The notes below the pieces were generated by a model that searched no databases, was not told the origin of the DNA, and worked only from the letters and a program-made list of their open reading frames with translations. From the NCBI RefSeq assembly GCF_002158905.1, contig NZ_CP021431.1, positions 186,001-250,000 of the forward strand: a stretch of 64,000 nucleotides of DNA. The letters run 5' to 3'. A program made the translations under genes and the position numbers. Below are positions 29,568 to 37,832 of the stretch, piece by piece (the first letter of the stretch is position 1; each line of letters opens with the position of its first letter). Source of the DNA: Yoonia vestfoldensis. GTDB lineage: Bacteria > Pseudomonadota > Alphaproteobacteria > Rhodobacterales > Rhodobacteraceae.

Positions 29568-29602
29568 CATCTTCCGAGCTGAAATATCCCCGCCGGAGGC
29601 AT
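29568..29602 (+). repeat. dispersed intergenic repeat, family A
   Basis: CATCTTCCGAGCTGAAATAT followed by CCCCGCCGGAGGCAT, nearly identical to 21668-21702. It starts 2 bases after the parC stop codon. Confidence 0.75.
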
Positions 29603-29636
29603 AAAAGTCAAAAGCACCGCGCGCGGCGCATTGCGC

Positions 29637-29665
29637 TTGATTTCCCGCCCGTTTCCCAATACATC
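29637..29665 (+). promoter_or_regulatory. candidate promoter of tuf copy 1
   Basis: TTGATT (29637-29642), 17-base spacer, TACATC (29660-29665), 56 bases before the tuf ATG. Confidence 0.5.
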
Positions 29666-29720
29666 GCCCGCGATGTTGAAACGGGCCGCCGCGGCCCCTC
29701 TGAAATTAAGGTCCTGAAGA

Positions 29721-30896
29721 ATGGCAAAGGCAAAGTTTGAACGCAACAAGCCGCATGTGAACATCGGCACGATCGGCCATGTTGACCACGGCAAGACGAC
29801 GCTGACGGCGGCGATCACCAAGTATTTCGGCGATTTCAAAGCCTATGACCAGATCGACGGCGCGCCCGAAGAAAAGGCCCGTGGGATCACGATCTCGACC
29901 GCGCATGTGGAATACGAATCCGAAGCGCGTCACTACGCCCACGTCGACTGCCCCGGCCACGCCGATTATGTGAAGAACATGATCACCGGTGCGGCACAGA
30001 TGGACGGTGCGATCCTGGTGGTGAACGCCGCTGACGGCCCGATGCCACAGACCCGCGAACACATCCTGCTGGGCCGTCAGGTCGGCATTCCTTACATGGT
30101 CGTCTATATGAACAAGGTCGACCAGGTGGATGACGCCGAACTGCTCGAACTGGTCGAGATGGAAATCCGCGAACTTCTGTCCAAATACGACTACCCCGGC
30201 GATGATATCCCCGTCATCCCCGGCTCTGCCCTGGCAGCGATGGAAGGCCGCGATCCTGAAATCGGCGAAAACTCGATCCGCGCGCTGATCGCGGCTGTCG
30301 ACGAATATATCCCGACACCAGCACGCGCAGTTGACCTGCCGTTCCTGATGCCGATCGAAGACGTGTTCTCGATCTCGGGCCGTGGTACGGTTGTGACCGG
30401 CCGTGTGGAACGCGGGATCATCAACGTTGGCGACGAAATCGAAATCGTCGGTATCCGCGACACCAAGAAAACCACCTGTACTGGCGTGGAAATGTTCCGC
30501 AAATTGCTGGACAGCGGCCAGGCTGGCGACAACATCGGCGCGCTGCTGCGCGGTGTTGACCGTGAGGGCGTGGAACGCGGCCAGGTGCTGTGCAAGCCCG
30601 GTTCGGTCAAGCCCCACACCAAATTCGAAGCCGAAGCCTATATCCTGACCAAGGAAGAAGGCGGCCGTCACACGCCGTTCTTTGCGAACTACCGCCCGCA
30701 GTTCTATTTCCGCACCACGGACGTGACCGGCACGGTTGTTCTGCCTGAAGGCACTGAAATGGTGATGCCGGGCGACAACCTGAAGTTCGAAGTCGAGCTG
30801 ATCGCGCCAATCGCGATGGAAGACGGCCTGCGTTTCGCGATCCGCGAAGGCGGCCGGACCGTCGGCGCCGGTGTTGTGGCGAAGATCCTGCTGTAA
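29721..30896 (+). CDS. tuf: elongation factor Tu, copy 1
   Basis: GTPase that delivers aminoacyl-tRNA to the ribosome. The 391-residue protein has G1 [12 protein letters not shown], switch [15 protein letters not shown]3 [13 protein letters not shown]4 NKVDQVDD and the two beta-barrel domains ending in [10 protein letters not shown]. It stands alone here between parC and the acyltransferase gene. The amino-acid sequence is identical to copy 2 at 52071-53246, and the nucleotide sequence differs at only two silent positions (30770 and 30815). Confidence 0.98.
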   Translation: MAKAKFERNKPHVNIGTIGHVDHGKTTLTAAITKYFGDFKAYDQIDGAPEEKARGITISTAHVEYESEARHYAHVDCPGHADYVKNMITGAAQMDGAILVVNAADGPMPQTREHILLGRQVGIPYMVVYMNKVDQVDDAELLELVEMEIRELLSKYDYPGDDIPVIPGSALAAMEGRDPEIGENSIRALIAAVDEYIPTPARAVDLPFLMPIEDVFSISGRGTVVTGRVERGIINVGDEIEIVGIRDTKKTTCTGVEMFRKLLDSGQAGDNIGALLRGVDREGVERGQVLCKPGSVKPHTKFEAEAYILTKEEGGRHTPFFANYRPQFYFRTTDVTGTVVLPEGTEMVMPGDNLKFEVELIAPIAMEDGLRFAIREGGRTVGAGVVAKILL

Positions 30897-30906
30897 GCAA
30901 AGGTAA

Positions 30907-30965
30907 GGTGGGTCAAGACCCACCCGACACCAAACGAAAGGCCGCCCCGCAACGGGCGGCCTTTT
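30907..30965 (+). terminator. tuf copy 1 terminator with upstream palindrome
   Basis: First a hairpin GGTGGGTC AA GACCCACC (30907-30924), then a classic intrinsic terminator with arms AAAGGCCGCCC (30937-30947) and GGGCGGCCTTT (30954-30964) followed by T. Confidence 0.85.
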
Positions 30966-31008
30966 GCATGTCACCGCCATGGCAATCTGGCCGCGCTTGA
31001 AAAAGCCG

Positions 31009-31686
31009 CTAGCGCCGGATCAAAGCATCGGCCCGCGCGGTTGTGGCATCGATGAAAAGGCGCATCCGTTCGCGCAGCGCGGCGCGCGCGGCCTCATCGG
31101 ATTTGCGCGGGATCTTTTCGTCAAACCGCGCAAAGACCACCGCCCCGCGCCCGAACAGACGCGGCACCAGCATCCTGTCCCAGCTGTTCAACCGCCGTCC
31201 GCGCGTCGTCGCAAAAGCATAGCAGAACACCGGCACGCCCGTCACCCGCGCCCATTCCAGCGGCGCATCCTTGACCAGCTGCGCCGGACCCAGCGGCCCG
31301 TCGGCTGTCAACCCGATGCTGACCCCCGCGCGCACCCGTTTGAGCACGATGCGCGAGGCGGCCAGATTTGCGGTCTTGCGCGACATTTGTATCGATTGCA
31401 GCCCGACACGGCGTTGCAGCGCACCCGACACGCGCCCGATGGGCGAGGCATCGTAAAGGCTGGTCAGCGGACCATCCGCCACCGGCCAATGCAAGGCGCC
31501 CATGACCGAGCGGCCATGCCACATGACTAGCAGGACAGGCCCCTGCGCAAGCGCCGCGCGCAGATCATCCAACCCGGCGACCTGCCAGCGCGTCGTGCGA
31601 TTGCACAGCGCCAGATAGCTGCCCGCCAGCCAAGCCAGCGCCGTGGCCAGCATGTGTGATTTTTCGATCCGTCTGCGCAGGGACAA
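31009..31686 (-). CDS. DUF374 lysophospholipid acyltransferase-family protein
   Basis: A 225-residue protein of the DUF374/LPLAT-like group. It has an N-terminal hydrophobic segment (MLATALAWLAGSYLALCNRT), the acyltransferase-like motif VLLVMWHGRSVMG, and LTADGPLGPAQLVKDAPLEW, which corresponds to the family's DGPRGP segment. Relatives act in lipid A or phospholipid metabolism at the inner membrane; the substrate is not known. The TTG at 31686 is chosen (GAAAGG 6 bases upstream). An ATG at 31653 would give 214 residues. It is divergent from the tRNA-Trp/secE region. Confidence 0.85.
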   Translation of the reverse strand: MSLRRRIEKSHMLATALAWLAGSYLALCNRTTRWQVAGLDDLRAALAQGPVLLVMWHGRSVMGALHWPVADGPLTSLYDASPIGRVSGALQRRVGLQSIQMSRKTANLAASRIVLKRVRAGVSIGLTADGPLGPAQLVKDAPLEWARVTGVPVFCYAFATTRGRRLNSWDRMLVPRLFGRGAVVFARFDEKIPRKSDEAARAALRERMRLFIDATTARADALIRR

Positions 31687-31764
31687 AGGCAGCCTTTCGG
31701 TCTTGGGTTGATCCTCTGTTTCGACATTTCTGCCGCCGAAGACAAGTCTGCGCGACCTTGGCTC

Positions 31765-31793
31765 TTGATCCTGTCCGGATTTGCGACTAATCC
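31765..31793 (+). promoter_or_regulatory. candidate promoter of tRNA-Trp
   Basis: TTGATC (31765-31770), 17-base spacer, TAATCC (31788-31793), with the tRNA starting 14 bases further on. Spacing is right for a short tRNA leader. Confidence 0.5.
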
Positions 31794-31806
31794 GACAAGC
31801 GGCCAT

Positions 31807-31882
31807 AGGGGTATAGCTCAGTTGGTAGAGCGACGGTCTCCAAAACCGTAGGTCTGGAGTTCGAGTCTCCATGCCCCTGCCA
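31807..31882 (+). tRNA. tRNA-Trp (anticodon CCA)
   Basis: 76 bases with encoded CCA end. The acceptor stem AGGGGTA pairs with TGCCCCT (one G-T), discriminator G, D-arm GCTCAGTTGGTAGAGC, anticodon loop CTCCAAA (anticodon CCA = Trp) on stem ACGGT/ACCGT, and T-arm GGAGTTCGAGTCTCC. Its position upstream of secE-nusG-rplKA is the common bacterial arrangement. Confidence 0.97.
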
Positions 31883-31918
31883 GGCCCAGATCGGACCGCA
31901 TCGGCGCGGACCGGTCCA

Positions 31919-31953
31919 GATCGGCCAAGACGGCCAAGATCGGCCAAGATCGA
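31919..31953 (+). repeat. short tandem repeat behind tRNA-Trp
   Basis: The word GATCGGCCAA recurs (GATCGGCCAAGACGGCCAA, then GATCGGCCAAGATCG), about three units of 9-12 bases between tRNA-Trp and the sulfotransferase-like gene. No function is apparent. Confidence 0.6.
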
Positions 31954-31983
31954 ACAGGCCCGTGCCGAAGGATCACCGCCGCC

Positions 31984-32877
31984 ATGTTGAACCCCGCCTT
32001 GTCCGTGGCTTTCCATATCGGGGCGCATAAGACGGCGACATCGCATTTGCAGCGGTCCATCGGGGCCGAGGCGGATGCGCTGGCCGCACAGGGTGTGCAC
32101 TGGTTCGGTCCGCGTTACCTGCGCAAATGGGACCAGACGCTGCCCGATCTGGCGCGCCTGAACGATGGCCATGCCCTGTCCGGCCCGTTGGGGTCATTGC
32201 TGCAGACAGCGCAGCGCGTGGTCTTGAGCGAAGAAAACCATATCGGCGTGCTGAACGATCCGCGCCGCAAGCCCGTCACCTGCCGCTATCCCAAAGCGGC
32301 GCAACGGATCGGCGCGGTGGCACAGGGCCTTGGCCGCGATATCGATGTCTTTCTGGCAATCCGGCAGCCGACCCGCTTTGTCAACGCGGCCTATTGCCAG
32401 CAATTGATGGGCGGCAAGGTGATTCCGATGGCGCAATATCGCAAGATCAACCCGCTGCAATCTGTCGATTGGGCCGATCTGGTCGCGCGGCTGCGCGCCG
32501 CCTCTGGCGTGGGGCGGCTGGTCGTGTGGTGCTATGAGGATTACGCTACCCATTTCAACGCGATCTGTGCGGGTTTGCTGGGGCCTGCCGCTGCGGCGCT
32601 GGTGCGCCCGATCGCGCATCATATCCACCGCAGCCTGTCCGCCGCCGCCGTGGCCGAGATTTTACATCGGCATGCGCTGGGTGGTTCGGGCGATCTGGGC
32701 GTTGGTCTGCGCGGGCTTTTGCCGGTCGAGGACGGCTATCCGCCCTTTGACGGTTTCACCCGCGCCGAACATGCGGCAGGCGACGCCAGCTATCGTGCGC
32801 AGATCGCCGCCATCGGCGCGATGCCAGGGGTGACATTGCTGGACCCGCTTTGGGCGGCTGGCCCCATGCGGGCTTGA
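31984..32877 (+). CDS. sulfotransferase-like protein of unknown substrate
   Basis: A 297-residue protein starting MLNPALSVAFHIGAHKTATS. The HIGAHKTATSHLQ segment (residues 11-23) resembles the 5'-phosphosulfate-binding loop of sulfotransferases (HIGxxKTGTT), and VFLAIRQPTRFVNAAY near residue 130 resembles the 3'-phosphate-binding strand (RxPxxRxxSxY). The remainder has no recognised motifs. Such proteins in Rhodobacteraceae often modify surface glycans, but this is inference. It sits between tRNA-Trp and secE on the same strand and may be read through into secE. AAGGA lies 10 bases before the ATG. Confidence 0.65.
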   Translation: MLNPALSVAFHIGAHKTATSHLQRSIGAEADALAAQGVHWFGPRYLRKWDQTLPDLARLNDGHALSGPLGSLLQTAQRVVLSEENHIGVLNDPRRKPVTCRYPKAAQRIGAVAQGLGRDIDVFLAIRQPTRFVNAAYCQQLMGGKVIPMAQYRKINPLQSVDWADLVARLRAASGVGRLVVWCYEDYATHFNAICAGLLGPAAAALVRPIAHHIHRSLSAAAVAEILHRHALGGSGDLGVGLRGLLPVEDGYPPFDGFTRAEHAAGDASYRAQIAAIGAMPGVTLLDPLWAAGPMRA

Positions 32878-32931
32878 ATTCGGCCCCGCGACCCCGTATG
32901 TCGCACCCAGTTTCGATAAAGGACCGTGCCG

Positions 32932-33132
32932 ATGGCCATCGCCAATCCCGTGAAGTTCATTCAAGAAGTCCGCGCCGAGGTGGCCAAGGTCGTCTGGCCC
33001 ACCCGCCGCGAGGTGGTGCTGACCACGATCATGGTCTTTATCCTTGCCGCGTTGACGGCCGTGTTTTTTTCGCTGGTCGATTTCGTGATCCGCTTTGGCC
33101 TGTCCGGCGTGCTGGGCTACTTCGGCGGCTAG
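32932..33132 (+). CDS. secE: preprotein translocase subunit SecE
   Basis: Small clamp subunit of the SecYEG channel. The 66-residue protein has the conserved cytoplasmic helix FIQEVRAEVAKVVWPTRREV and a single membrane segment (about 30-52). This is the one-helix form usual in alphaproteobacteria. The ATG at 32932 is used since AAAGGA lies 8 bases upstream; the GTG two codons earlier is too close to it. Confidence 0.95.
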   Translation: MAIANPVKFIQEVRAEVAKVVWPTRREVVLTTIMVFILAALTAVFFSLVDFVIRFGLSGVLGYFGG

Positions 33133-33162
33133 GGCGTCGCGGCTTATTCTGCCCCGCCCCTC

Positions 33163-33191
33163 TTGAAAACGGGTGATGGCGGCGGTAAAGG
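33163..33191 (+). promoter_or_regulatory. candidate promoter of nusG-rplK-rplA
   Basis: TTGAAA (33163-33168), 17-base spacer, TAAAGG (33186-33191). Transcription would start near 33198, just before the hairpin at 33211. Confidence 0.4.
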
Positions 33192-33210
33192 CAGGCAACT
33201 TCGGAAATAT

Positions 33211-33250
33211 GGCGTGCGGCGAATCGAGTTGCACGCCGCTTTTATTTTCG
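33211..33250 (+). terminator. secE terminator or nusG leader attenuator
   Basis: Stem GGCGTGC (33211-33217) / GCACGCC (33231-33237) followed by GCTTTTATTTTCG. It would end secE transcripts or attenuate nusG transcripts, depending on which promoter is used. Confidence 0.65.
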
Positions 33251-33323
33251 ACACCGGCGCAGGCGTCGGATCAATGTGAACCAGGGGCCGGTCCGGTCTC
33301 GTGACGACAAGGTGCTCTGACAG

Positions 33324-33854
33324 ATGGCTAAACGCTGGTATTCGGTAAGCGTTCTTTCGAACTTCGAAAAGAAGATCGCAGAGGCAATCCGCGCAAAGGC
33401 GGAAGAAAAAGGCCTGTCCGACCAGATCGACGAAGTCTTGGTGCCCACCGAAGAAGTCATCGAAGTGCGTCGCAACAAGAAAGTGACGACCGAACGCCGT
33501 TTCATGCCCGGCTATGTGCTGGTCCATATGGAAATGTCGGATGAAGGCTATCACCTGATCAACTCGATCAATCGCGTCACCGGGTTTCTGGGGCCACAGG
33601 GCCGCCCGATGCCGATGCGCGACGCCGAAGTGCAGGCCATCCTTGGCCGCGTTCAGGAAGGCGAGGATAGCCCACGCACCCTGATCCATTTCGAGATCGG
33701 CGAGAAGGTCAAGGTCAACGACGGGCCGTTCGAGGATTTCGACGGCATGGTCGAATATGTCGACGAAGAACATCAGCGCCTCAAGGTGACGGTGTCGATC
33801 TTTGGCCGGGCCACCCCGGTCGAGCTGGAATTCACGCAGGTTTCCAAACAATAA
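33324..33854 (+). CDS. nusG: transcription termination/antitermination protein NusG
   Basis: Processivity factor that binds RNA polymerase beta-prime and links to Rho and S10. The 176-residue protein has the NGN domain (MAKRWYSVSVLSNFEKKIAE, RFMPGYVLVHMEM, GFLGPQGRPMPM) and C-terminal KOW domain (FEIGEKVKVNDGPFEDFDGM and KVTVSIFGRATPVELEFTQV). Length is standard. Followed by rplK after a 120-bp gap with a palindromic repeat. Confidence 0.97.
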   Translation: MAKRWYSVSVLSNFEKKIAEAIRAKAEEKGLSDQIDEVLVPTEEVIEVRRNKKVTTERRFMPGYVLVHMEMSDEGYHLINSINRVTGFLGPQGRPMPMRDAEVQAILGRVQEGEDSPRTLIHFEIGEKVKVNDGPFEDFDGMVEYVDEEHQRLKVTVSIFGRATPVELEFTQVSKQ

Positions 33855-33931
33855 CCTTGCGTGTTCAGACGTGGGAGGCAGCGGATCATATCCGGGCCGA
33901 ACCACGGCATCACCGCCCCGATGGGGCAAAT

Positions 33932-33954
33932 GTAGGGTGGGCTTCAGCCCACCG
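33932..33954. repeat. GTAGGG palindrome between nusG and rplK
   Basis: GTAGGGTGGGCTTCAGCCCA continuing CCG: arms GGTGGGCT (33936-33943) / AGCCCACC (33946-33953) with a 2-base loop. Same family as the elements behind rplL, rplP and tuf. It ends 21 bases before the rplK ATG. Confidence 0.75.
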
Positions 33955-33974
33955 CTGAAAAAAGGAGAGGCCAG

Positions 33975-34400
33975 ATGGCCAAGAAAGTAGTCGGCATGCT
34001 CAAGCTGCAAGTTGCAGCTGGCGACGCCAAGCCAAGCCCGCCGGTCGGCCCAGCATTGGGTCAGCGCGGCATCAATATCATGGAATTCTGCAAGGCGTTC
34101 AACGCCAAGACCGCAGATATGGAAAAAGGCGCGCCTTGCCCGACCGTGATCACCTATTACGCGGACAAGTCCTTCAGCTTCGAGATCAAGACGCCGCCTG
34201 CGTCTTATTACATCAAGAAAGCGGCCAAGCTGTCCTCGGGGTCCAAGACCCCCGGTCGTGCAACCGCCGGTTCGATCACCGCCAAGCAGGTGCGCGAAAT
34301 CGCCGAAGCCAAGATGAAAGACCTCAATGCGACATCCATTGAAGGTGCAATGCAGATCATCATGGGCTCTGCCCGTTCGATGGGCGTGGAGGTCAAGTAA
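33975..34400 (+). CDS. rplK: 50S ribosomal protein L11
   Basis: Component of the GTPase-associated centre, needed for RelA-type sensing and release-factor function. The 141-residue protein has [20 protein letters not shown] with the conserved proline-rich switch, and the C-terminal rRNA-binding [33 protein letters not shown]. The last base of its TAA is the first base of the rplA ATG. Confidence 0.98.
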   Translation: MAKKVVGMLKLQVAAGDAKPSPPVGPALGQRGINIMEFCKAFNAKTADMEKGAPCPTVITYYADKSFSFEIKTPPASYYIKKAAKLSSGSKTPGRATAGSITAKQVREIAEAKMKDLNATSIEGAMQIIMGSARSMGVEVK

Positions 34401-35101
34401 TGGCAAAGCATGGTAAGCGCACAACCGCAGCCCGCGCCGCCTTTGACGGCAAAGTGAATGTGTCGGTCGCCGAAGCGATAGCGCTGGTCAAAGGTAATGC
34501 ATCCGCAAAATTCGACGAAACCGTCGAAATCGCGATGCAGCTGGGTGTTGACCCGCGTCACGCCGACCAGATGGTCCGTGGCACGGTGACCCTGCCCAAC
34601 GGCACCGGCAAGACCGTCCGCGTGGCTGTTTTCGCCCGTGGCGACAAGGCCGAAGAGGCGAAAGCCGCTGGTGCCGATATCGTTGGCGCCGAGGATCTGA
34701 TGGAAACCATCCAATCCGGCAAGATCGATTTCGACCGTTGCATCGCGACCCCTGACATGATGGCCATCGTCGGCCGTCTGGGCAAGGTGCTTGGCCCCCG
34801 CAACCTGATGCCAAACCCGCGCGTCGGCACTGTGACCATGGATGTCAAGGAAGCTGTCGAAGCAGCCAAGGGCGGCCAAGTGCAGTTCAAGGCCGAAAAA
34901 GCAGGCGTCGTGCATGCCGGTATCGGCAAGGCGTCGTTTTCTGCCGAACAGCTGCAGGAAAACATGCGCGCTTTCGTGGATGCCGTCGGCAAGGCCCGTC
35001 CAACGGGCGCCAAGGGCACCTATATGAAAAAGATCGCCGTCAGCTCGACCATGGGCCCCGGCGTGACGGTTGATGTTGCCTCGGCGACCGGCAACCTCTG
35101 A
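34400..35101 (+). CDS. rplA: 50S ribosomal protein L1
   Basis: L1-stalk protein that moves E-site tRNA; in many bacteria it also represses its own operon. The 233-residue protein has [40 protein letters not shown] and [18 protein letters not shown]. The neighbouring rplJ-rplL are not directly downstream here: a minus-strand GGDEF-EAL gene intervenes. Confidence 0.98.
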   Translation: MAKHGKRTTAARAAFDGKVNVSVAEAIALVKGNASAKFDETVEIAMQLGVDPRHADQMVRGTVTLPNGTGKTVRVAVFARGDKAEEAKAAGADIVGAEDLMETIQSGKIDFDRCIATPDMMAIVGRLGKVLGPRNLMPNPRVGTVTMDVKEAVEAAKGGQVQFKAEKAGVVHAGIGKASFSAEQLQENMRAFVDAVGKARPTGAKGTYMKKIAVSSTMGPGVTVDVASATGNL

Positions 35102-35114
35102 TCCGATTGTCGGG

Positions 35115-36920
35115 TTAATCGCAGAACGGCAGGTCATCACGGCCTGCCGTTTTCTTTTTTGTCGCCATTTTTTGGTGTGACAGGAATGCGATGAAAGCTG
35201 GTTCTTGCAGCGGCGGGGCCAGCAGCTTGCCCTGATAATAGACGCAGCCGATGCTGCGCACGGCGGCGATATCATCGGCGGTTTCGACACCTTCGGCGGT
35301 GGCCGCAATGCCCAAGGCGCGGGTCATTTCAAGGATGGCCGCAACCACCTTGCGTTTGCGCGGATCGCGCAGCGCCGTGCGGATCATGCTGCATTCAATC
35401 TTGAGCCGGTCTGGCTGCACCTTCAGCAAGCCGATGATCGACGCCCGCCCGCTGCCAAAATCATCGGAATGTATTTCGACCCCCATGTCGCGCAGCTGTT
35501 GCAGATTTTCCTTGATCTGCGGCACTTCGCGCCGGTCGTCGAAATAGATCGTTTCCAGCAATTCGATCGACAGGCCGCATCTGCGATCAATCCAGGAACT
35601 GGCCACATCAGCGGGCAGGCGCGGGTCCATCAGGCGCGGTGCGCTGATGTTCACCGACATTGATGGCAGGTTAATCCCGCGCGCCTGCAATTTATCCACC
35701 GCCGCCAGCGCCAGGCGCAGCACCTGCCGGTCGATATCTTCGATCATGCCCATTTCGGCGGCGATATCCAGAAAATCGGCCGGATACAGCAAGCCGCATG
35801 CGGGGTGATGCCAGCGCACCAGCGCCTCTGCGCCGACGATTTCGCCGGTGTTGATATCGGCCTGCGGTTGGAAATAGGCGGTAAATTCGCCGCGGGCCAG
35901 CGCGCCCGGGATGGTGGCTGCAATCTGGCGTTTGACCTGCATCCGCTGGGTGATTTGCGGTGTGATCTGGCAGACCTGGTTGCGCCCGTTGCGTTTCGCC
36001 TCGTAAAGCGCGACATCGGCATGGGCGATCACCGTGGCGGCGGTATCCTGCCCCGCGATGCCGGGGGCGATCCCGATGCTGATGCCGATCGTGACCTGCC
36101 GCTGCGCCAGATCGATCGGGCAGGTGAGGGCGGTGACGATCGCAGTCCCGATCTCATGGGCGAGATCGGCCGCGATATCCTGCGTCAGCAAGACCATGAA
36201 TTCATCGCCGCCCACGCGGTAGGCTTGCCCCCGGTCGCCCGCCGCCGCCGAGATCCGTTGCGCGGCGGTGACCAGCACCGCATCCCCGCTTTGGTGCCCG
36301 AGCGTGTCATTCACCCATTTGAACCTGTCCAGATCAAGGTGCAGCAAGGTCACCTGCCCACCCGCCAGACCCAGACAATGTTCCAGCGCGCGTTCAAAGG
36401 CACGCCGGTTCGGCAGCCCTGTCAACGGATCGTGATAGGCCGCCTGTTCCAAGGCCTGCCGCGCGGCGTCAAGTTCGCGATTGCGGATGGCCAGCGCGGC
36501 ATTGCTTTGTTCCAGCTGCATCATGGCCATCTTTTCGCGGGTGATATCGTGCCCGGTGCCGCGATAGCCGGTAAATTCCCCCGCCTGGTCAAACTGCGGT
36601 TGACCGGCGATGCGCAGCCACATCACCGACCCGTCCGTCGGCCGGATGATGTGATATTCGAAATTGCGAAATGCACGATGCGCCCGCAAATCATCGAGAT
36701 GCGCCTGCCATGCCGGGCCAGAAGGTTCTGCCGCAAAGATATCACGTTCGCGCCCCAGGATATCCGCCCTGCGCAGCCGGGTGACCTGTTCCATCTGGTT
36801 GGAAAAATAAATGAACCTGTGCCGACGGTCGGTTTCCCAGAACCAGTCAGAGGCAATTCCTGCAAAATCTTCGAGGTTGCGGAAATAGGGTGGGTTCTGC
36901 GTTGTCATCCGCTGGACCAT
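35115..36920 (-). CDS. PAS-GGDEF-EAL cyclic-di-GMP turnover protein
   Basis: Predicted cytoplasmic diguanylate cyclase/phosphodiesterase of about 601 residues with no membrane segment. Order: PAS (about 12-130, DWFWETDRRHRFIYFSNQME), short coiled coil, GGDEF domain (about 160-325) with intact RVGGDEFMVLL at 237-241, then EAL domain (about 340-590) with EALVRWHHP at 365-373. The inhibitory RxxD I-site is absent. The EAL catalytic set is largely intact (VNISAP, SDDFGSG, AEGVET, YYQG), but the usual LKID is LKIE. Both activities are plausible. The start is uncertain among GTG 36938, ATG 36920 and ATG 36908. It splits rplKA from rplJL. Confidence 0.9.
   Translation of the reverse strand: MVQRMTTQNPPYFRNLEDFAGIASDWFWETDRRHRFIYFSNQMEQVTRLRRADILGRERDIFAAEPSGPAWQAHLDDLRAHRAFRNFEYHIIRPTDGSVMWLRIAGQPQFDQAGEFTGYRGTGHDITREKMAMMQLEQSNAALAIRNRELDAARQALEQAAYHDPLTGLPNRRAFERALEHCLGLAGGQVTLLHLDLDRFKWVNDTLGHQSGDAVLVTAAQRISAAAGDRGQAYRVGGDEFMVLLTQDIAADLAHEIGTAIVTALTCPIDLAQRQVTIGISIGIAPGIAGQDTAATVIAHADVALYEAKRNGRNQVCQITPQITQRMQVKRQIAATIPGALARGEFTAYFQPQADINTGEIVGAEALVRWHHPACGLLYPADFLDIAAEMGMIEDIDRQVLRLALAAVDKLQARGINLPSMSVNISAPRLMDPRLPADVASSWIDRRCGLSIELLETIYFDDRREVPQIKENLQQLRDMGVEIHSDDFGSGRASIIGLLKVQPDRLKIECSMIRTALRDPRKRKVVAAILEMTRALGIAATAEGVETADDIAAVRSIGCVYYQGKLLAPPLQEPAFIAFLSHQKMATKKKTAGRDDLPFCD
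35125..35160 (+). terminator. rplK-rplA terminator inside the 3' end of the GGDEF-EAL gene
   Basis: Stem AACGGCAGG (35125-35133) / CCTGCCGTT (35143-35151) followed by TTCTTTTTT. It lies 24 bases past the rplA stop and within the last codons of the convergent minus-strand gene, which ends at 35115. Confidence 0.85.
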
Positions 36921-37251
36921 AGAGCGTATTTCTTGCACAAAGGTTTACCCCGCGCGGCTGCCGGCCGGCGCTCTGGCCCAAATCGGCCCTTGGCAAACAG
37001 GCGTTCAGACGATAACCACCCGTTAGGCCCGAAAGTTTGATTCGTTCGGGCCTTTATTCGTCCGAGACGGTGGGTTGGTCGCAAGACCGTTAATTCCTGC
37101 CTGAGACGGGATAGACCAGAATTTTTCGAGGCTCTCCTCGGTTCAACTTGGCTCGCCCCGTTTACGTGGACACCGACTGTCGGGTGGTCCGCTGCCCGGC
37201 AAAAACGAGAGCCGGTGCCAGACTATTTGGCACCTTAATTGGAGTGAAACT
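36921..37251 (+). promoter_or_regulatory. intergenic region with rplJ promoter and leader
   Basis: 331 bp without a gene between the divergent GGDEF-EAL gene and rplJ. A candidate promoter is TTGGCA (36990-36995), 17 bases, TAACCA (37013-37018). It is followed at once by a terminator-like hairpin (37025-37056). The remaining about 190 bases before the rplJ GTG contain several GC-rich inverted segments (for example near 37165-37215), as expected for an L10-L12 autoregulatory leader. That role is inferred from position, not from a recognised consensus. Confidence 0.5.
37025..37056 (+). terminator. terminator-like hairpin in the rplJ leader
   Basis: Stem AGGCCCGAA (37025-37033) / TTCGGGCCT (37045-37053) followed by TTATTCG. 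It does not follow any coding gene on the plus strand, so attenuation of the rplJ transcript or a short RNA is likely. Confidence 0.6.
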
Positions 37252-37764
37252 GTGGATAGAGCACAAAAAGAACAATTGGTCGATGAACTCGGCCAGATCT
37301 TTGAAAGCTCTGGCGTTGTAGTGGTCGCCCACTACGAAGGCATGACAGTTGCTGAAATGCAGGACCTGCGGGCGCGTATGCGTGACGTCGACGGGGCCGT
37401 ACGCGTTGCCAAGAACAAGCTCGCCAAGATCGCCCTTGAGGGTAAGCCATGCGCAAGCATCGCCTCTTACCTGACGGGCATGACCGTGATCGCCTATTCC
37501 GAAGACCCTGTCGCAGCAGCGAAAGTGGTCGATGCCTTTGCCAAGACGAACGATAAATTGGTCGTTCTGGGCGGGGCAATGGGTGACACGGCACTGGATC
37601 CAGCTGGTGTGAAAGCCGTTGCCGGGATGCCAAGCCGCGAGGAGCTTATTGCTTCCATCGTGGGCTGCATCGGGGCACCTGCCGCCAACCTTGCCGGGGC
37701 CATTGGCGCGCCTGCTTCGAACATCGCGAGCATTCTTTCGACCATCGAAGAGAAAGCTGCGTAA
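37252..37764 (+). CDS. rplJ: 50S ribosomal protein L10
   Basis: Base of the L7/L12 stalk. The 170-residue protein begins [20 protein letters not shown] and has [31 protein letters not shown] and a C-terminal helix (about 135-170) that binds L12 dimers. Start is GTG with GGAGTG 5 bases upstream. In related bacteria L10-L12 represses this operon by binding its leader RNA. Confidence 0.97.
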   Translation: MDRAQKEQLVDELGQIFESSGVVVVAHYEGMTVAEMQDLRARMRDVDGAVRVAKNKLAKIALEGKPCASIASYLTGMTVIAYSEDPVAAAKVVDAFAKTNDKLVVLGGAMGDTALDPAGVKAVAGMPSREELIASIVGCIGAPAANLAGAIGAPASNIASILSTIEEKAA

Positions 37765-37832
37765 AGCATCTGAATTGACTTGGGGTGATCGCCTCACGTT
37801 GGAACACACTTAAAACGAACGGAAAGCATAAA

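Larger units (their letters stand above)
29721..30976 (+). repeat. long direct repeat (tuf gene plus terminator), copy 1
   Basis: 1,256 bp aligned without gaps to 52071-53326 (offset 22,350). Only four differences are seen, at 30770, 30815, 30900 and 30950. Identity starts at the ATG and stops shortly after the terminator; both flanks are unrelated. Confidence 0.95.

Noticed and set aside
29706..30980. 424- and 431-codon minus-strand frames opposite both tuf genes
   Set aside because: They are repeated only because tuf itself is duplicated; no motif.
31919..31953. Tandem repeat behind tRNA-Trp as a CRISPR array or att site
   Set aside because: Units are only 9-12 bases, there are no spacers, and no second copy of the tRNA end or integrase gene is in the window.
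31687..32172. Extension of the DUF374 gene across tRNA-Trp
   Set aside because: It would translate the antisense of the tRNA and half of the sulfotransferase-like gene; a TTG with ribosome-binding site at 31686 gives the family length.
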